Positions 21,010-33,164 of a stretch of 64,000 bases of DNA are shown here, one piece after another. Below the pieces are notes generated by a model that saw nothing but the letters and a program-made list of their open reading frames with translations, was not told where the DNA came from and made no database searches. This stretch comes from Ariolimax columbianus (lineage: Eukaryota; Mollusca; Gastropoda; Stylommatophora; Arionidae), in NCBI GenBank assembly GCA_036924085.1, contig JAVGWX010000007.1:104896428-104960427 (forward strand), written 5' to 3'. Position numbers and translations under genes: made by a program. Each line of letters opens with the position of its first letter. Position 1 is the first letter of the stretch.

Positions 21010-21700
21010 ATGCAATGATTATGATGTATTTCTGACCTAACCAGGCGGTGCTTGAACGGTCACGGAGGTGAGGCCATGACAGGATGGGTTGACTCCCACC
21101 CCTGACGTCCATGACCAGTCCCAAGATCAGGCGGACACTGACATCCTCGACAAGGTATGCCAAATGAATGTTCAAATAGGGTCAACAGCAATGATCTAGC
21201 ATACTAAGTGTGCTTTCAAGGTCAGCCATGGGGCGACTTCTGTGTGTTGGCACCGGCCATACCAATTGATCGCAAGAATGCGCCTCTGGTTGCTCATGTG
21301 GAATACCTCAAAGCTTCCAATCGTCCTGCCAAATAGTCCAGGTTTTGAAACCGTACAGCAGGATTGGGACATCACAGGCCATGTCAATTCGTAGCTTGGT
21401 TTACAGTGTCTGCTGATTTCAGACTAGATTCAGGGTTTTCATAGAGGCTGAATGATGTTTTTTCTGGTGGACCCGTGCATCGCAGTATTGTTTACTGTCA
21501 AGACAAACAAAATCCTCAGTGAAGTCGACATGACTGCCATTGGGAACATCCCCTGCAGCTGTGGGACTGCAGCCAAGGCCGTGCATCCAAGTTTTAGCCC
21601 ATGAGATGTGCAGACCTAATCTAGAAAGCCAAATAAGATCCAAAATAAAATAAGTATCCTTGAGAGGTTGCAGAAAATCAGATTTCACTGGGAAACACAC
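21010..21700 (-). mobile_element. LINE RT thumb and C-terminus relic
   Basis: The minus strand, read 5' to 3' from 21700, gives LGLHISWAKTWMHGLG, FVCLDSKQ, TKLRIDMACDVPILLYG, TWTIWQDDWK and IPHEQ, then NQRRILAINWYGR in a shifted frame. This order (GL-x-IN-x-x-KT equivalent, F-x-YLGS, LLYG-x-E-x-W, RRILxIxW) is the thumb region of an RTE/R4-like EN-RT LINE. Several frameshifts and substitutions make it inactive. The palm is absent. Confidence 0.7.
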
Positions 21701-21898
21701 TGCCACAAGATGTGGAGAAATGATTCAAACACACTGCCACAAGATGTGGAGAAATGATTCAAACACACTGCCACAAGATGTGGAGGAATGATTCAAACAC
21801 ACTGCCACAAGATGTGGAGAAATGATTTAAACACACTGCCACAAGATGTGGAGGAATGATTCAAACACACTGCCACAAGATGTGGAGGAATAATTCAA
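21692..21898. repeat. 34-bp minisatellite, 6 copies
   Basis: Units of AACACACTGCCACAAGATGT followed by GGAGAAATGATTCA. The translation LPQDVEK resembles the tLPxDV word near LINE C-termini, so the unit may derive from a transposon end. Confidence 0.9.
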
Positions 21899-22219
21899 AT
21901 ATTTTGTTAACAATATAGACAAAGTTGGATGTGCAGACAGAGATGTCAAAATGAAGAATACAAAAGATGATAGGATTTACGTTGGGGAACTCATCAATAT
22001 TTATGAGGTCAAACAGAAAGATACAAATGTAAAGCATGTTCTGAAACATCAGACCAACAAAAACCATAAAAAAGCTACTTTCATCAATGGGAGTCTGCAC
22101 AGAGAAGAGGAATTGAAATAGTAAGATGTGTTAGAAAGAAGCAGACATGACATATTTCAGTGAAATACAACCTTAGGCGAAGGCACTGGATAGAACACAC
22201 ATCAAGAAGACCAAAGTTG
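21899..22219 (+). other. Open stretch of unknown origin
   Basis: From about 21900 to 22121 one plus-strand frame stays open (FVNNIDKVGCADRDVKMK, ELINIYEVKQKDTN, NGSLHREEELK), with unbiased composition. I do not recognise it and there is no credible start. It could be a degraded LINE linker upstream of the RTE-like relic. Confidence 0.3.
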
Positions 22220-22552
22220 ATAGTATAGCATTACAAGAAAATCTCTATTCTGAATGACGGGGGTTTACATCGGTACCCACAAGGCCAACTCTACATCAGC
22301 AGTTGTCCTCCCCCCCACATCGTCCATCTTGTTCAACAGGTGACATTTGTAGACCATCAGCTGGCTTTTTTTGACATTACCATCTCCAAATACCATACTG
22401 CTACCATCGTTCAAGTGTATGCACCAACAGCAGACCAAGATCAGGCTGATTTCTACGACAACTTCCACACAGTCCCCTGGCGACACCACAGCTACTAGAA
22501 GATCATTATCACCTCAATGTCAGAATGCTGAAACCTATGTGGAACCACACTC

Positions 22553-22912
22553 TGGACAAGCAAGGAACAGATGACAGACTGGCCAAGCAAAGAACAGGTG
22601 ACAGTCTGGCCAAGCAAAGAACAGATGACAGACTGGCCAAGCAAGGAACAGATGACAGACTGGCCAAACAAGGAACAGGTGACAGACTGGACAAGCAAGG
22701 AACAGGTGACAGACTGGCCAAGCAAGGAACAGGTGACAGACTGGCCAAGCAAGGAAGAGATGACAGACTGGCCAAGCAAGGAACAGATGACAGACTGGCC
22801 AAGCAACGAACAGATGACAGACTGGCCAAGCATTGAATAGATGACAGACTGGCCAAGCAAGGAACAGATGACAGACTGGCCAAGCAAGGAACAGATGACA
22901 GACTGGCCACTT
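22553..22912. repeat. 27-bp minisatellite inside the RTE-like endonuclease, 13-14 copies
   Basis: Units of AAGGAACAGATGACAGACTG followed by GCCAAGC. The 27-bp period leaves three frames open (WPSKEQMTD). It interrupts the endonuclease coding sequence. Confidence 0.94.
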
Positions 22913-23110
22913 TCTGCAAAACAAAATGATTGCTCCACTGTAACAGATTTTTTCAGAAGTCCACCCACCCACGTGGGACACAGTGGACTTCATCGTCACA
23001 AAATTAACCAGTCTGGTCCAATCATAGATCAGCAACAATTGTTGATTCATTTTTCGCTGGATCATCACCTTCCCTGTTTCCACTTTGATCTAAAACGTGC
23101 AAAGCTCCGA

Positions 23111-24017
23111 AAGAGCAATGATATCGGGGTCCAGAGACACTCATCAATCCCTTGATTGCTACCACCCTCACAGCTAGCAAGCAGTTCTAAGCTTGCATGG
23201 ACACCAATATCGATCCTGATTATGTAAATCTCATTGAAACAATTATCTCAATTGCAGCCAGTCTCCCAGCAAACCACTCTCACCACAACCTGCCACTCGA
23301 CCACCGAGTGGTCTGCCGGGGTCTTTGTGTATGACAAGGACAACAATAGCACCACAAAGAGCATGTCATAAGAGGCGACTGTGTCACATGGCATAACACC
23401 GGCCATGGTTAGGTGGGTTTTTTTTAGAGCAGCACAGATGGCACCTAACAGACTGTGGGTCTACTTTGTTTCTTGTCTATTGTTTTGAATTCGCACATCA
23501 GTTAATCACCCTCTGCGGCACTTGTCCCAACACAGTGGAGTAATAAGCTGCTCGAGCCTAGCCCGCTAAGCTGGAATTCCTCCTCCTGGCTAAATCTAGA
23601 TCGTACCAGAGCTGGGACCTGCACAGGGACATCCTCTCCCTGTAGAAGTACAGGTCGACTAAGTCTAAGACTTGCTTTGTTAGGGGAGCGAATGCAAGAT
23701 GGCCCATTCTACAGACAACCAATTTAAGCAAGATCTGCCATCAAAAACTTCAAGAAAATCGTGAGACCTTTGCCAGCAAACATCTCCTCAAAGCTGCAGA
23801 ATATCAGCGAAGCATCAAATTAGCTACTCATAGCCTCACCGAGCACTATCAAATCATTCTTAGTCTAAAAACTATGAGGCTTACTATAGCAACCTGTTCA
23901 GACCCCCCCCCCCCCCCCCCCCATTGTGTCCTTCGATCCACTAATTCCCTCTCCTCTTCCAGACTTTAATGTCCTTAGAAATTCGCCATGCTATCCAGTC
24001 AATGCAATCTAAAAAAT
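23111..24017 (+). other. RTE-like linker region, degraded, with a C20 run
   Basis: Expected position of the linker between endonuclease and RT. Many stops in all frames. A homopolymer of about 20 C lies at 23903-23922. A weak GPSYNQLDIS-type linker cannot be confirmed. Confidence 0.4.
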
Positions 24018-24240
24018 CACCAGGTGAATATGTGCATCACCAGGTGAATTTGGGCATCACCAGATGAATATGGGCATCACCAGATGAATATGGGCATCAC
24101 CAGGTGAATATAGGCATCACCAGGTGAATATGGCATCACCAGATGAATATGGGCATCACCAGGTGAATATGGCATCACCAGGTGAATATAGGCATCACCA
24201 GGTAAATATGGGCTACACCAGGTGAATTTGGGCATCACCA
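24018..24240. repeat. 20-bp minisatellite, 11 copies
   Basis: Units of GGGCATCACCAGGTGAATAT with GG/GA and missing-G variants, preceded by AAAATCACCAGGTGAATATG, which encodes KSPG like the RT entry motif KSPGxDG. The array seems to have grown from that motif. Confidence 0.92.
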
Positions 24241-24317
24241 GGCTTGCGGTCTACCCCTTTACCAAGCCAGAGCCCAATGTTTTTATTCAGAAGGAACACC
24301 TACCACTTGGGGCAACT

Positions 24318-24690
24318 CAAGAACAATACTCTTACACAAGGAGGGAGACCTACCACAACTCAAGGACTCTTACACAAGAAGGGAGACCTACCACAACTCA
24401 AGGACTCTTACACAAGAAGGGAGACCAACCACAACTCAAGGACTCTTACACAAGGAGAGAGACCTCTCACAACTCAAGGACTCTTACACAAGAAGGGAGA
24501 CCTACCACAACTCAAACACTCTTACACAAGAAGGGAGACCTACCACAACTCAAGGACTCTTACACAAGGAGGGAGACCTACCACAACTCAAGGACTCTTA
24601 CACAAGGAGGGAGACCTACCACAACTCAAGGACTCTTACACAAGGAGGGAGACCTACCACAACTCAAGGACTCTTACACAAGGAGAGAGA
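24318..24690. repeat. 38-bp minisatellite, 10 copies
   Basis: Units of ACCTACCACAACTCAAGGAC followed by TCTTACACAAGGAGGGAG. The 38-bp period cycles through all three frames, so it destroys any reading frame through it. Confidence 0.94.
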
Positions 24691-25519
24691 CATCCTTGCC
24701 ACCTTATTGAAGCAGTCTGAGAGTTCCAGATATCATAGATATTTACCTTCATTGGCTACAAAAAAGGTTTTGATTCGGTAGAACCATATATTGTCGGGCA
24801 TTCACTGTTGGAACAAGGTGTCGATCCTGGTTACATCAGAATTCTCACCAACAGTTATACGAACATCACTACCACATTTTGTGGCTTCCAACATCCAATT
24901 GTGATACCAGTAGAGAAAGGCTCACGCCGGGGGGATCATATCTAACGGAACCTTTTCTCCGCATGTTTGGAATCAGTCATCATCCAATGCAATTGGGACA
25001 CTTTTGGCATCCTTATTGATGGCAAACGCCTCAATTACCTTCAATTTGCCAACGAGATAGTGCTCATCAGAGTCAGCAGCAGAAGCCAGTTAAATTATAC
25101 AGCTACTCAATCATGAGGGTAAGAAAGCAAGATTAGAAATTAATGTCTCAAAGACCAAAGTGTCGCTCGATTGTAATCCAGTCTTCCTTGGCGGGGTAAG
25201 ATTATAGGATGTCAATGAGTACATCTATCTTGGGCACCTTCTCAATATGCAAAACAATCTCGAACCTGAACTAACAAGATGTCGTCACGTAGGCTGGGCA
25301 GCCTTCTCATCCATCCACACGGTTCTGGATAATTGCCAAGGTCAGAACCTATGAGTGTCTCTCTTCAACTCCCCTGTGCTCCATGCGATACCACAGAGAC
25401 ATAAACACTCACAAAACCACTGGAGAACAAATTGAGAGTGACACAAGCCTCTCTTGAGAGACGCTTGGTCAGAATCACTCTCCACGACCATAGTTAGCAA
25501 AATCTCAGCAATTCTGACA

Positions 25520-25668
25520 TACACATGGCAACAGATCACATGTTGTGGTCCATGGAGCATGGCAATAGATCACATGTTGTGGTCCATGGAGCATGGTAAC
25601 AGATCACATATTGTGGTCCATGGAGCATGGCAACAGATCACATGTTGTGGTCCATGGAGCATGGTAAC
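25520..25668. repeat. 34-bp minisatellite, 4 copies
   Basis: Units of CATGGCAACAGATCACATGT followed by TGTGGTCCATGGAG. The flanks at 25341-25519 and 25669-25940 show no recognisable gene. Confidence 0.92.
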
Positions 25669-25944
25669 AGTAACCCTTAATGGCTTGATAGATCAATTGA
25701 CTGTTTGTGTTGCCATTTATGTACAATCGTAAAAATGACACCAATATACCACAGTTAGTACAGCCTTTCAATCACCATTAGACCCCAATGTTGGCTCAAC
25801 CGTGCAGTTAATTTTTATGTTGCTTAAAGCAATTCAATATTGAAATGTCTTTGTTGTCATTGTATGTACACTTAATTGTTCTGATAAACATACGCTAGTT
25901 CATCCAAGTCTGCTAATCAGTATGTCCACAAAAGATTATATTAA

Positions 25945-26700
25945 TCATTCCGAATCTGTTGATTCAAAGAGGTTGATAATCGTTACTGGCTGGACAAATT
26001 GTAATCCATCTCGTTGCCAGTGATTTTCTTCCTGGAGCACATGTTCAACACACTTCTTCCAGAACTGAATGTCTATTTTTGAAAGGTGCTCACATGTCAA
26101 CACTTCAACATTACACATTTTAAGTGTTCTGTTCTGTTCGGCAACTTGTCCTTTGACTTTAGCCCACACAAGCTCTATATGGTTTAGATGAGCCTGATAT
26201 GCAGGTAGTCACAGAGAAGTGACCGTACTTTTTCCTTAGCTAGCCATGTCATTATTTGTATATGATGCAGTTGGTCTTCCTCTGATACTGCATTGTGATA
26301 GAATGCATTATCCATTACTAGGTATGTAATTGGAAGGAGATCATTCGTCATCCAGTACCTGAAAATGTGTCCATTCATTTCAATGTGATAGTTTCTACCT
26401 TCTGTACTTTTTTTAATTAGAAAATAGGTTCAGCGTCATGGAAAAGTCCATTTTCACTGCTTCCGGTATACGCCAGTATAATGCGCTGCCCTTTGCTGCT
26501 TGGAATTTGTCGGTTCTGTTCACTGTCAACTGACTGCCATTCTTGACCTTAGGTGTGGTGGTAAGCATTGACCCAGGATACATCCAAGTTTACATAGCCT
26601 TCCCTACGCCGATCTTGTATCTATCTCATCAAGTATTTGCTTCTGGCAGCAATCAAATGTGGATTTTCACATATAATATTCCTGCCGCATCACGTTTTCC
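25945..26700 (-). pseudogene. DDE-type transposase relic (DDE_3 / IS630-Tc1-like)
   Basis: Minus strand. Near 26600 a frame reads NLDVSWVNAYHHT, the place of the first catalytic Asp. Near 26480 comes KGQRIILAYTGSSENGL. At 26378-26250 comes EMNGHIFRYWMTNDLLPI followed by VMDNAFYHNA, the second catalytic Asp. Near 26190-26160 a shifted frame reads HIELVWAKVKGQVAEQN, with the Glu of the NPIELVWAxVK box. The C-terminal region is at 26169-25945 (CEHLSKIDIQFWKKCVEHV). The order D, DN, E and spacing fit DDE_3 transposases. At least three frameshifts and the loss of NP before IEL-W show it is a relic. I could not place terminal inverted repeats or TA target sites. Upstream DNA to about 26870 holds faint N-terminal remains. 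Confidence 0.72.
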
Positions 26701-26879
26701 TGAATGTTAAGCCAGCGACTCTTACAATTTTCCAGAGTACTTATGGAAATTTCAAAACTGCAGTCGGATTGCAATGTTAATATTAGTTTTCGGAGAGTAA
26801 CAAGTTGATTTTTCGTCTAAGTTTCAAAATCACCCGTTTTGTAACATCTCTGTAGAAATCATCAAATTTCCTTTTCCTT

Positions 26880-27805
26880 CCTTGCTTGAAATATATTTTG
26901 TTGTTGCTCTCGTCTTATTTCTCTATTCCACAAGGCTGTGTGCGTTGGACTATGTTTTTATTTTTGCACCTGTCAGCTCAGTGCATCCAATTTCGGCGTG
27001 CATTTTATATAAGAGTCGGCTTTCTCTTGCATTTTCTAAGGGTTTGTTTCCCCGGGGTAAAAGCCGGTTATGTGAAGAGGAGTGAACCCAGCACCTTCGG
27101 ATTGTGTCACTTAGCCACTAGCCCACACTGTCTCCTTAAACCTTGCTTCATATGAGTGCACTTGGAGTCCTGTCCAATCCAACGGTAAAAGAATGATCTA
27201 TCCAGACCGATCGCCAATTGTGTTCCTTTCTCTGGGTCATGAATATCGCAATATAAATGACCCATCTGAGATTATCTGCCGAAAAACGTGTATAGTAAAA
27301 CGGTAACCCTCTGCATTGTTATAAGTGTACACTTCAAACTCATTTTGAAATTGATATCAATGTAACTTTTGTAAAAGCAACTATATGTCACAATAACCTC
27401 ACGAACTATAATATCGTGATACAACTATAACTGAACGACAGTTTCGCATGAATGACTTTGGTTGTTTTCTGCACTCGACAAAGTGCAAGTAATCTATAAA
27501 ATGTTTTTAAATTAGCTTATTTGAATGTCAAAACATCTATTTTTAAAACAGCAGGACTGTGAACCATAAATATGTTAAAATTATGTCCAACTCAGTGAGG
27601 TTGCTTTTAATATAGCTTAGTGAATCAATTTTCAAAATACATCAAATTTATTAGAGAAAAGAAATATTCACTTAACGTAATGGATATTCTAAACCTGCAT
27701 GCGAAAATTCATTGTGATATGACATGCACTTTTGTAGAAAATTGCTTCGGACCTTGTTTATGAATTAAATGAAGGACTATAGCAAGTGTTAGCCAGATTC
27801 ATCTG
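26880..27805. other. No recognisable gene
   Basis: AT-rich unique sequence with short ORFs only (such as 26882-27085), none with a motif. It may contain the 5' end of the DDE element. No array is present, which is unusual for this window. Confidence 0.4.
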
Positions 27806-27814
27806 CCTGTTCAG

Positions 27815-28935
27815 TTCAGTTCATCCCATCAGGTCATTGGGGCACACTTGAAGACATTCCCAAAATCCCATGCCATTTTTCTCTGTCTGCCGCCGCCTGT
27901 TATATCTCACCGGGACAAAGGCTTGACCACTCAGTGATGTTGTCCACCCACCTCTTCCTTGGACGTCCTCGCCCTATCTGTCCCGGTACGGAACCAAAGA
28001 GTATCGAGTTGGTAATTCCGTTGCACCTCGAGACATGCCCGCACCAGGCCATCTTTCGTCTTTTGATTGTCGTGAACAGATCTTCGAAAGGACCAATAAT
28101 GTTTTCAACTCTGTCATATTTCTACGTTCGTGACACGATCTTTATATGTAACATTTAGGAGTTTTCTATAGCACCTCATTTCCATTGCATGTATTCTGCC
28201 CTAGATATCTGCTATAATGGTCCAGGTCTCACAGACATACAGAAATATTGAGATCACCAAAGAGCGCATTAGCCTGACTTTTATGCCGAGGGCGAGCCAC
28301 TTGTCTTGCCATATAGGTTTCAGTCGAATAAGCGCCGCTGTTGTTTGTGCTATTCTCGCAATTACCTCTGCCTGCGATCCCTCTTTACTGATCAATGATC
28401 CCAGATATTTGAAACGTTTTACCACCTCAAGTTCCTGCCCATTTGCCTCTATTACAGATTTAAACCCCTCTATCATCTATGTTATTAGCCATGAGCTTTG
28501 TTTTATCTGCATTTATTTCCATACCAAAACTCTGTGTCGCTCTATCCGATCTACCAATCAACTCCTGGAGTTCCCTTTCTGTGCCTGCCAATACATCAAT
28601 ATCATCTGCAAATCAGAAGTTTGTGATAAGCCTGTCACCTATTTCAACCGTGTCCTTTTAAGGTCGTCTCCATTATTCTCTCCAAGAATATATTGAAGAG
28701 TGTTGGGAAGAGTGTGTAGCCCTGTCTCACACCCACCGTCGTGCAGAACTGATCCCTAGCATTCCCTCTATAGAGACTGCGCTTGACGCCTGCTCATAAA
28801 GGTTTGAATTACCCTCACAATATTACTGTTGGTTGAACTTATAATGCTTCATTGTTGACCATAACGTCGCATGCCACACGGGACACGCCTTTCTAAAGTC
28901 AATAATCAAATAATGTCAAACCCCCCTGTAGTGTT
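27815..28935 (-). mobile_element. LINE-Y copy 2, RT palm to 3' end
   Basis: Minus strand from 28935. First a degraded palm (FRKACPVWHATLWSTMK; the D of the DFKKAFD motif is lost in this frame), then the thumb at 28476-28201 (IEANGQELEVVKRFKYLGSL, ARIAQTTAALIRLKPIWQDK, VISIFLYVCETWTI). The C-terminus and 3' UTR extend to 27815. The FADD region is deleted or unreadable. The end TGGGATGAACTGAACTGAA carries a short (TGAAC)n tail shared with the copies at 5088 and 54898. Multiple stops make it inactive. Confidence 0.82.
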
Positions 28936-29439
28936 AACCTAATCTGCTTAGTTTCTCTACCATGTTTGTTTAATAGCTGATTCTACCGATGCATCAGCAT
29001 CGGCTTGTCTTGTCTTTCATGCTAATGATGCTTGTGAACCACTCAACCAGCCTTTTCTTTCAGTTCTCCCTTTTACTTCTATTAAATAGTTATTATTGTC
29101 TCATTTACTCAGTACATAGACTTGACATTCTGATTAGATGCCTTTAGATATGTTGAGTTATGACTTTTATCCCCGTATCAAGTACTGTTTGCGCTGAAAT
29201 TAAAAACGGTCACTATATATATATATAAATCAAATGTTTAGAGAGCTGAGCTGACAGTACGTACCGTGTGGTAAGACGGCGGAAGTAATCAAACATGGTG
29301 ACGAGGCTAGTCGGCGGCCGCCGGGGCTTCCGGCTGGAATCAATTCATCCTCGGCATGTTAACCGCAGGTCAGAGTTCGACCTTCTCCAGCTATTTCTCT
29401 CAACCCTGAACTTGCTACAAATGTCTTCCGCTTCACTTT
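28936..29439. other. No recognisable gene; GC-rich patch at 29265-29350
   Basis: Mostly AT-rich. The segment GAGGCTAGTCGGCGGCCGCC is locally GC- and CpG-rich and precedes a LINE 3' end, so it could be transposon sequence. I see no supported gene. Confidence 0.35.
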
Positions 29440-29690
29440 TTGAAAAATGTCAACACAAAAAATGAGAATGCACCCTCATCATCTTCCACTGATGGCTTAC
29501 AACGCTGGTATATTTGGCTACAGGGCAAGGGGGCGGCCGCGAGGTAGGTGGATAGATGACATTAGAGTGATTGTGCAACGACAAGGGCTCACATTGACCG
29601 ACGCAACGCACTTGGCGCAAGATAGACGACTCAAGCCAAGCTCCCCACGACGCTAAACGGCACAAGTGGAAAGAAAACTAACTAACTAAC
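29440..29690 (+). mobile_element. LINE 3' end with (CTAA)n tail
   Basis: A frame at 29447-29656 ends GYRARGRPRGRWIDDIRVIV, DATHLAQDRRL and a stop. The G-R-P-x-x-R-W-x-D-D-I then T-H-L-A-Q-D-R pattern is the C-terminus of an EN-RT LINE. It is followed by GGAAAGAAAACTAACTAACT, a CTAA-repeat tail different from the GAA and TGAAC tails elsewhere, so it represents a further LINE family. Confidence 0.7.
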
Positions 29691-29935
29691 AGCACAAAAC
29701 ATGAATTTATTTTGGTAATCCAACCTGAAAATGTCCCGTCGCTAGCTACAAATATGAACTCTTGTATTATTTTAGGTCATTTCTGTTCTACCAGCGCTCT
29801 AGTCCATTGAAGTACGCGATTATATTTATAACGTTATTATTTGTGTGTTGATGATAATGATATGGTCGCTTGTCTAATAATTACTGATTCCCACAATATA
29901 GGGTCACACTATAATTGATCTGTAAAGTCGAACTG

Positions 29936-30375
29936 TCTAGTCTGATGTCACACTTTGATCTTTCTGTCCAGTTGACCTGTGTAGTCTGATGTCACACTTT
30001 GATCTTTCTTGTCCAGTTGACCTGTCTAGTCTAATTTCACACTTTGATCTTTCTGTCCAGTTGACCTGTGTAATCTGGTGTCACACTTTGGTTGGTCTGT
30101 CCAGTTGACCTGTGTAGTCTGATGTCACACTTTGGTTGGTCTGTCCAGTTGACCTGTCTAGTCTGGTGTCACACTTTGGTTGGTCTGTCCAGTTGACCTA
30201 TGTAGTCTGATTTCACACTTTGGTTGGTCTGTCCAGTTGACCTGTCTAGTCTGGTGTCACACTTTGGTTGGTCTGTCCAGTTAACCTGTCTAGTCTTGTG
30301 TCACACTTTGGTTGGTCTGTCCAGTTGACCTGTCTAGTCTGGTGTCACACTTTGGTTGGTCTGTCAAGTTGATGT
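29936..30375. repeat. 44-bp minisatellite, left block, about 10 copies
   Basis: Units of GTCTGTCCAGTTGACCTGTC followed by TAGTCTGGTGTCACACTTTG and GTTG. The same unit returns at 31790-32085 and, shortened, at 33165-33290, bracketing and splitting LINE-C copy C. Confidence 0.94.
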
Positions 30376-31145
30376 CTAACTTAACGTAAAGTTTTTATAC
30401 TGGTTTAGAAGACCAATCAGAGTCTGTAGACAACCAGTCACATTTGCATTACCCTGCTTTAAAAGCTATGCACATCCAATATATTCTTAAATGTATTTAC
30501 TGTTTCTGCCTCCACTACCTTCTGGGGTAATGCATTTCAAGCATTCACCACTCTCTGAACAAAGAAATATGTCCTAATATCCAATCTGTACCTCTCTTTA
30601 GTTAATTTTCAGCTATGGAATCTTGTTCTTGTTTGTGGTTGTATTTTGAAAAAACTTGTTATAGTCTAATTTAACCTTGCCTGTGATTATCTTATAAACA
30701 TGTATTAAGTCACATCGAATTCTTCTAGACACTGTAGGCCGGTTTTTCTGAGTCTTTCCTCATAACTGTAATTCTGGAATCCCACTATCAGTTTTATCGC
30801 TCTTCTTTGTATCCTTTCCAGCATGTTTACATCCCCTCTATGATAAGGACTCCACACCTGTACACAGTACTCCAATCTAGGTCTAACTAAAGCTTTATAC
30901 AGTTTGACGATCACCTCCTTACTCCTATGTTTAATATTTCTTGTTATCATACCTAACATTGCATTTGCCTTTTTCACTGCTACCTGAACTTGCTCACTCA
31001 CCTTATCTGTATGATCTATTTTAACCCCTAGGTCCCTTTCCTTATCTATCATTCTAATATTGTTCTCACCCATTCTGTAATTATGTTCCATATTGGATCT
31101 ACCCATATAGATGACTGTACATTTATCTATATTAAACTCCATTTG

Positions 31146-31504
31146 TGATCAAGATGCTGAGCAGCACATGAGCTGCAGTAGTCAGCAACCCATAGCTGAC
31201 TGCTAGCGTCAGGGCCAACGAACCAGAGCTGTCAAGACCCTTCTACACCTCCACGCGGTGATCCTGAATAACAGGCTGCAGTAGGGCAGACTGGCTAAGG
31301 AGAAGGGATCGAAAAGGGAATGCTAACCCGGTACTCAAAAAATGCTTGCTGGAGTCGGATGTGTTGGACCGAAAGGTGCAAATATCGCAGTCAAGCTGTA
31401 AACTACAACACAACGCATTCTGTTCTCTGGACTACATTCTGGTACGTAAGCCCTTTCAGGGTTTGGTAGCGGGAGATTGAGAACGAACGAAGCCAAACCA
31501 AGCC
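31146..31504 (+). mobile_element. SINE-like interspersed repeat, copy 2, with 12-bp target-site duplication
   Basis: A 359-bp insertion into LINE-C copy C between perfect direct repeats AAACTCCATTTG at 31134-31145 and 31505-31516. The uninterrupted LINE-C copies have this word once, in WQMEFN. The body matches 18690-19010 (reverse) and, weakly, 20640-20850. No ORF of note and no clear A/B box. The length, lack of coding capacity and duplication suggest a non-autonomous retroposon. Confidence 0.85.
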
Positions 31505-31789
31505 AAACTCCATTTGCCATTTCACAGTAAAGTCTCGAATTTGATCTAAATCCGTCCTCAATATATCCACCTCTTATATAGTTTTGTGTAATCAGCAAAT
31601 ATGTCAATCATGGATCCTATATCAATGTCCAAATCGTTAATATATATCAAGAACAATATTGGTCCAAAAACCGCTCAGAGTACTCCTTATTTATGCCCAT
31701 TCTCTGCCTTCTTCCCGCTAACCAATTTTCAATCCATTTGGCAACCTCCCCACTTATTATATGTGATTTTAACTTTTTTTAAAAATATG

Positions 31790-32085
31790 TCTGTCTAGTT
31801 GACCTGTGTAGTCTGATTTCACACTTTGGTTGGTCTGTCCAGTTGACCTATGTAGTCTGATGTCACACTTTGGTTGGTCTGTCCAGTTGACCTGTCTAGT
31901 CTGGTGTCACACTTTGGTTGGTCTGTCCAGTTGACCACTGTAGTCTGATTTCACACTTTGGTTGGTCTGTCCAGTTGACCTGTGTAGTCTGATGTCACAC
32001 TTTGGTTGGTCTGTCCAGTTGACCTGTCTAGTCTGGTGTCACACTTTGGTTGGTCTGTCCAGTTGACCTGTCTAGTCTGGTGTTT
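31790..32085. repeat. 44-bp minisatellite, internal block
   Basis: Six to seven units identical in type to 29936-30375. It sits exactly where the RT coding sequence of LINE-C copy C is missing. Confidence 0.93.
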
Positions 32086-33164
32086 TCTTTGATTATTGAC
32101 TCTATCAATTTACAGACTATGCTCGTTAAACTCACCGGTCTATAATTTGCTGGATCTGATTTCTTGCCCTTTTTGAATAAGGGGATTCCTCCTGCTTCTT
32201 TTCAATCTCTTGGAAAAATCCCGTTTGCAAGTGATTGAGAACATAATATAGCCAATGGTTTTGCTAGTTAGTCTCTACTTTCAAACAGTATTTTTGGATG
32301 GATACCATCTTGACCTGGACATTTATCCACTTTCAACCCCTCCAATTTTGTTCAATACCATTTCCTCTGTAATACAGAATGATTTTAATCCCATTATATC
32401 CATTTCATATTTGAAAATATTTGTAGGCTCTGGGATCTTGGAGAAGTCCTCTTTTGTGTAGACTTTGCCAAAATACTGATTGAGTAGATTAGCTGCCTCC
32501 TTATTCTCACTTATTATTTGTCCTGTACTGTCTATGAGAGGGCCTACTTTGTCTTTCGTTCTTTGTTTATTTCTAACATAAGAGAAGAAGTTTTTACTAT
32601 GAGTCCTGATCCCATTAGCAAGTTGTTTTTTTCAAAGCTTTTGCTGCTTTATTCACTTTCTGAGATATGTTTTGCTTGTCCAAATAATTTAAATATGTTT
32701 CTTTTGATTTACCTGCCTCTATATATTTTTTCCATGCTTTATTTTTAGCTGTTCTACATTTAACTACAAATCTAGTTATTCACTTTCTATGCTTGGTATT
32801 TACGTCCCTACATGGGACACGTTTCACTTTTAGCTTTTCTAGAACTGTTTTGAAACTCTCCCACTCTTGCTCAACATCTGTTCCTCTGACAATATCTTTC
32901 CAGATTATGTGACTGGTTGTCTCTGTCATCTTCTGAACATCTTTCTTAGAGTAGTCGTACGCTTCGTCAGTTTATGTTTACTTCTCTCCTTGCTATAAGA
33001 TTCCAACGGATGATCTGATGGTCACTTGAGCCAAACAGTTCCCCAACAATAGCGTTTTCAATCATATTTTTCTCTGTAGTAAAAATTAGGTCGAGTGTAT
33101 TTTTGCCTCTGGTAGCTTCTTCTACATGCTGAATCAAAACATGGTCAGTAATTGTCTTATTTGG

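Larger units (their letters stand above)
22220..25340 (+). mobile_element. RTE-like LINE relic with three internal arrays
   Basis: The endonuclease part begins near 22260: FFDITISKYHTATIVQVYAP at 22360-22420, then QADFYDN. It is interrupted by a 27-bp array, and a degraded endonuclease C-terminus follows at 22925-23110. After a 20-bp and a 38-bp array the RT palm appears at 24735: FIGYKKGFDSVEPY, LLEQGVDPGYIRIL, PVEKGSRRGDHI, FSACLESVIIQCNW, then LQFANEIVLI. The catalytic FADD is FANE, so the RT is dead. The arrangement Q-G-V...Y-I...R-x-G-D...A-C-L-E is typical of RTE-clade RTs. A thumb remnant (YIYLGHLLN-like, 25220) ends near 25340. Confidence 0.75.

Noticed and set aside
22525..23155. ORFs rich in DDRLAKQGT or WPSKEQMTD
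   Set aside because: 27-bp array inside an RTE-like endonuclease relic; frames are open by period only.
29265..29350. CpG island or promoter of a host gene
   Set aside because: The GC-rich patch is short and precedes only a LINE 3' end. No first exon could be supported.
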